Assembly: GCA_001414485.1 (NCBI GenBank)
Contig: LLEY01000081.1
Location: forward strand, 124,001 to 188,000
From: Calycina herbarum
Lineage: Eukaryota; Ascomycota; Leotiomycetes; Helotiales; Pezizellaceae
Reading direction: 5' to 3'
DNA: 64,000 nucleotides
Shown here: positions 59,888-64,000 of the stretch, one piece after another
Numbering within the stretch: the stretch's first letter is position 1
How the letters are laid out: every line of letters starts with the position of its first letter
Notes under the pieces: generated by a model
Seen by the model: the letters and a program-made list of their open reading frames with translations, nothing else
Database searches by the model: none
What the model was told of the DNA's origin: nothing
Made by a program: the position numbers and the translations under genes

Positions 59888-60455
59888 TTTGGCGTGGATG
59901 ATCGGATTTCAGGTTGGCCAATTCGTTGCACAGAAGATTTCGAAGAAGAGGCTCTCTGTTGCTCGGAGTTAGTTCGTGAGGTTCAGGCTCACAAACATTG
60001 ATTGTACCTGCTTGAGCTTTTAAGTAGATTCACATTGCACAAAGCGTACAGAGAGGATCGATACCCACTAGGTTTGTAATTGATTGCAAATGTACTGCTG
60101 TGGATTTGTCCTCATGCGGGTTGTTGTAACGGCAAGTCAAGATGGCGGGGTATCTAGCCCACGCGGGGTTCGTCCCACATTACGCATCCAAACATCCCGA
60201 ATGGAGCGTCAGAGGTGGTAGGGCAAGACATTGGAAAATTGAAAATTAGGCGGACTTGTAGAGCAAGACAATAGAATCACAACATATATATCATATCACA
60301 TCATCAGACTCGAGAGTTGGTCAAAGGAGTATCACATTTTTTCGCAACGCAGAACTATCTATTTCCCAGCTCCACCACCTCCATACTAGATGCAAAGTAC
60401 AAGCAACCCAGTTACACAGAGATGAAGAAAAAAAGAACCGAAGAAAAAAAAGAAT
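59888..60455. other. Intergenic
   Basis: Upstream region of the dioxygenase gene and 3' UTR of TEF1, ending in an A/G-rich stretch (about 60420-60455 on the plus strand). No gene. Confidence 0.4.
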
Positions 60456-62366
<1,911 letters not shown>

Positions 62367-63521
62367 GTTGGCGGTATTGAAGATTGACGGTTTGTGTGTG
62401 GGGTATTGTTTGTCTCGTAAGAGGATGAATCTGATGGAGATGGAGGTCAGTAGGATATCGCAGATGATGCTGAGGATGATCTGGATGGTGGAGGGGGAGG
62501 ACTCACTGCGCAGATGTATTGCTTGAATAACGGTATGCGCGAACGAGGTTCGAAAGAGTTGTTGCGAAGAGGGCCTGTATTTGAGGACGAGAGTAGCGGT
62601 TAGCGCCATCACGTGCAGCGAGAAGCGAGCCAATCACTGGGCCTTTAGGGCTCCATACCTACACACTACGGCCTGACTCATGCGGAAAAAATGATGCCCG
62701 ACGTCAGAGTGAATTCGAGGCTGCCAACCCCTTTGTACGAAGGTTCTCACTTTTGGCTTGAGCCAGCATTGAAGCCAGCATTGAGGGCCGAAGGCGTCTA
62801 CTATTTTACAGATGTGGCTCCAAATCGAGAATGAATTGTAGGTGGCTTTTGGTATCTAGCAAAGTTTCAACTCTTACTGCTCATCCTCCTCAGAACTTTT
62901 AGCAATAGCGGGGTATTTTAGATCCCCTCTGTTCTTATCACCACCGTCATTGGCTCTAGCAAACCCTCTTAATTGCCATGGGTCAACCCGTTATGGCTCC
63001 TCTTCTTTGCATCGTCAGAGCAATTCCTTTTTCCAAGCAAGGACCGGGTAAGGAAATGCAATTGCAGGGATTTCCTCTCTTTTGATATGTCGAGCAGAAG
63101 TACAAAGTCCAGCCCATTTACAGGGTTCATTTTCCTCCTGCTTGGCTCTGCTTTCTCTCCGCGCTGCTGTTGCTGTGCCCCTCAACACCACATCCTTCGG
63201 AAAATATGGAAATACGGCACCTGCTATTCTACTTCACCTTTTGATTTTGCAATTATTTACGCATTTGAACACAGTACTTCAGCGAGCATTCACTTTTTGT
63301 AGCAATAGTTTCGTAGCCATTCGCCTATGATAATTCTTTAGGAGAAACGCCTCGTTGCTTCTTCCCGCGTCTGCTGTCTTCCGTTTCCAGCTTTTCGCCG
63401 TCGGATCATCCCTCGACTCACTGGCCGAAGTCGAAGCCCATAGCAAGTTTTAGAGTGAAGGCGCTTGACACCGGCCTCTCAATCGACTCATACGGCACTC
63501 TTTCTTAAGCCGAGCTGGACC
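62367..63521. other. Divergent upstream region of TEF1 and the edge gene
   Basis: Contains the TEF1 promoter and 5' UTR (minus strand). A plus-strand frame at 62973-63302 and its overlapping neighbour have no motif. A spliced leader intron of TEF1 may lie at about 62430-62510 but I cannot prove it. Confidence 0.4.
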
Positions 63522-64000
63522 ATGGACCGTTGCAAGTGGTGTGGCAAGGACAGGCCACAAGTTGAGAACGAGACCGAGATCAATGACCGTACCAATTTCA
63601 AAGACTTCGAAGGCGCGAAGCTGTGTGCCGGCTGCTATGAAGGGGCATCATGGGCAGCCGAACATCCAAGCAATTGTGCCGATTGCGACTTGCTCTTCAC
63701 TGATGAGAATGTATTCCAAGCCCTACTTTCCGAGGATGGATATTCTCATCTGAACCTCGATGGCTTGAGGGCAGCTGCTTCCCAAGGATGCCAATTGTGT
63801 CGAATCTTCCTTTTGCAAGATCCGAATTCGAATTGGGATCGCCTTTTTTCTCCTTTGACTCTCTTCGCTGAGAGGAAAAAGACCGGAGCCATTTCTCCCA
63901 GAGACATTGAATCGTTGTATTTTTGGTCAGAAGCTAATGTTTACAAATGTACTGTCGCTGTTTCTGCTTTTGCCGGTAAGATTCTTTGTATAGATGCTCA
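63522..64000 (+). CDS. Cysteine-rich, HET-like protein, N-terminal part (cut by window end)
   Basis: An uninterrupted frame of 159 codons runs from ATG 63522 to the window edge. It begins MDRCKWCGKDRPQVENETEI and has paired cysteines at CKWC, CAGCYEG, CADCD and, near residue 93, QGCQLCRIFLL. Such CxxC pairs followed by a GCxLC motif are common in the N-terminal region of fungal HET-domain proteins and probably bind zinc. The HET domain itself would lie beyond the window, so the assignment is inference. The start is the first ATG in frame and the leader is CT-rich. Confidence 0.55.
   Translation, partial: MDRCKWCGKDRPQVENETEINDRTNFKDFEGAKLCAGCYEGASWAAEHPSNCADCDLLFTDENVFQALLSEDGYSHLNLDGLRAAASQGCQLCRIFLLQDPNSNWDRLFSPLTLFAERKKTGAISPRDIESLYFWSEANVYKCTVAVSAFAGKILCIDA

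Overview
The window is from the nuclear genome of a filamentous ascomycete, probably a Leotiomycete (Helotiales-like). Protein-coding genes are broken by many short introns (about 45-120 nt) with GTAAGT/GTATGT donors and CTAAC/CTGAC-like branch sites. A HET-domain gene, a DUF6594 gene, small secreted proteins and a five-exon TEF1 are typical of Pezizomycotina. Several AT-rich transposon relics carry TAG/TAA/TGA stops where C-to-T or G-to-A transitions would create them, the signature of repeat-induced point mutation (RIP). The lineage call is inference; no rRNA or other marker beyond TEF1 is present.

Layout. 1-2.2 kb: RIP-ruined LTR-retrotransposon relic with a mutated gag zinc knuckle. 2.9-4.4 kb: five-exon gene for a low-complexity protein. 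5.1-6.9 kb: DUF6594 membrane protein. 9.9-10.3 kb: small cysteine-containing gene, minus strand, 5' end unresolved. 11.6-14.4 kb: complete but dead PIF/Harbinger transposon. 16.5-17.6 kb: bZIP-like regulator. 19.1-20.0 kb: degenerate reading frame. 22.3-24.9 kb: divergent pair of mitochondrial ribosomal protein genes (uL4m and mL38). 25.9-28.2 kb: HET-domain gene. 30.2-34.6 kb: large zinc-finger protein kinase. 35.7-36.2 kb: mariner-type MITE. 37.0-40.1 kb: two secreted-protein genes. 40.4-43.7 kb: inverted-repeat element enclosing a gag-like ORF. 43.8-46.7 kb: dead hAT transposon. 47.4-49.1 kb: SRPK-like kinase. 51.1-52.7 kb: mitochondrial hydroxyacid-oxoacid transhydrogenase. 54.1-55.5 kb: phosphotransferase-like pseudogene split by a hAT MITE, with a related MITE at 55.6-56.1 kb. 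56.9-57.7 kb: secreted protein. 58.6-59.9 kb: intradiol dioxygenase. 60.5-62.4 kb: TEF1. 63.5 kb to the edge: start of a cysteine-rich, HET-like protein.

Housekeeping genes (mitoribosomal pair, TEF1, transhydrogenase, dioxygenase) alternate with fast-evolving accessory genes (HET, secreted proteins, kinase fusions) and repeat islands. No biosynthetic cluster or CRISPR is present, and I saw no tRNA or rRNA. All exon models come from reading splice sites and frame by eye; each listed multi-exon model keeps codon phase across every junction unless noted.
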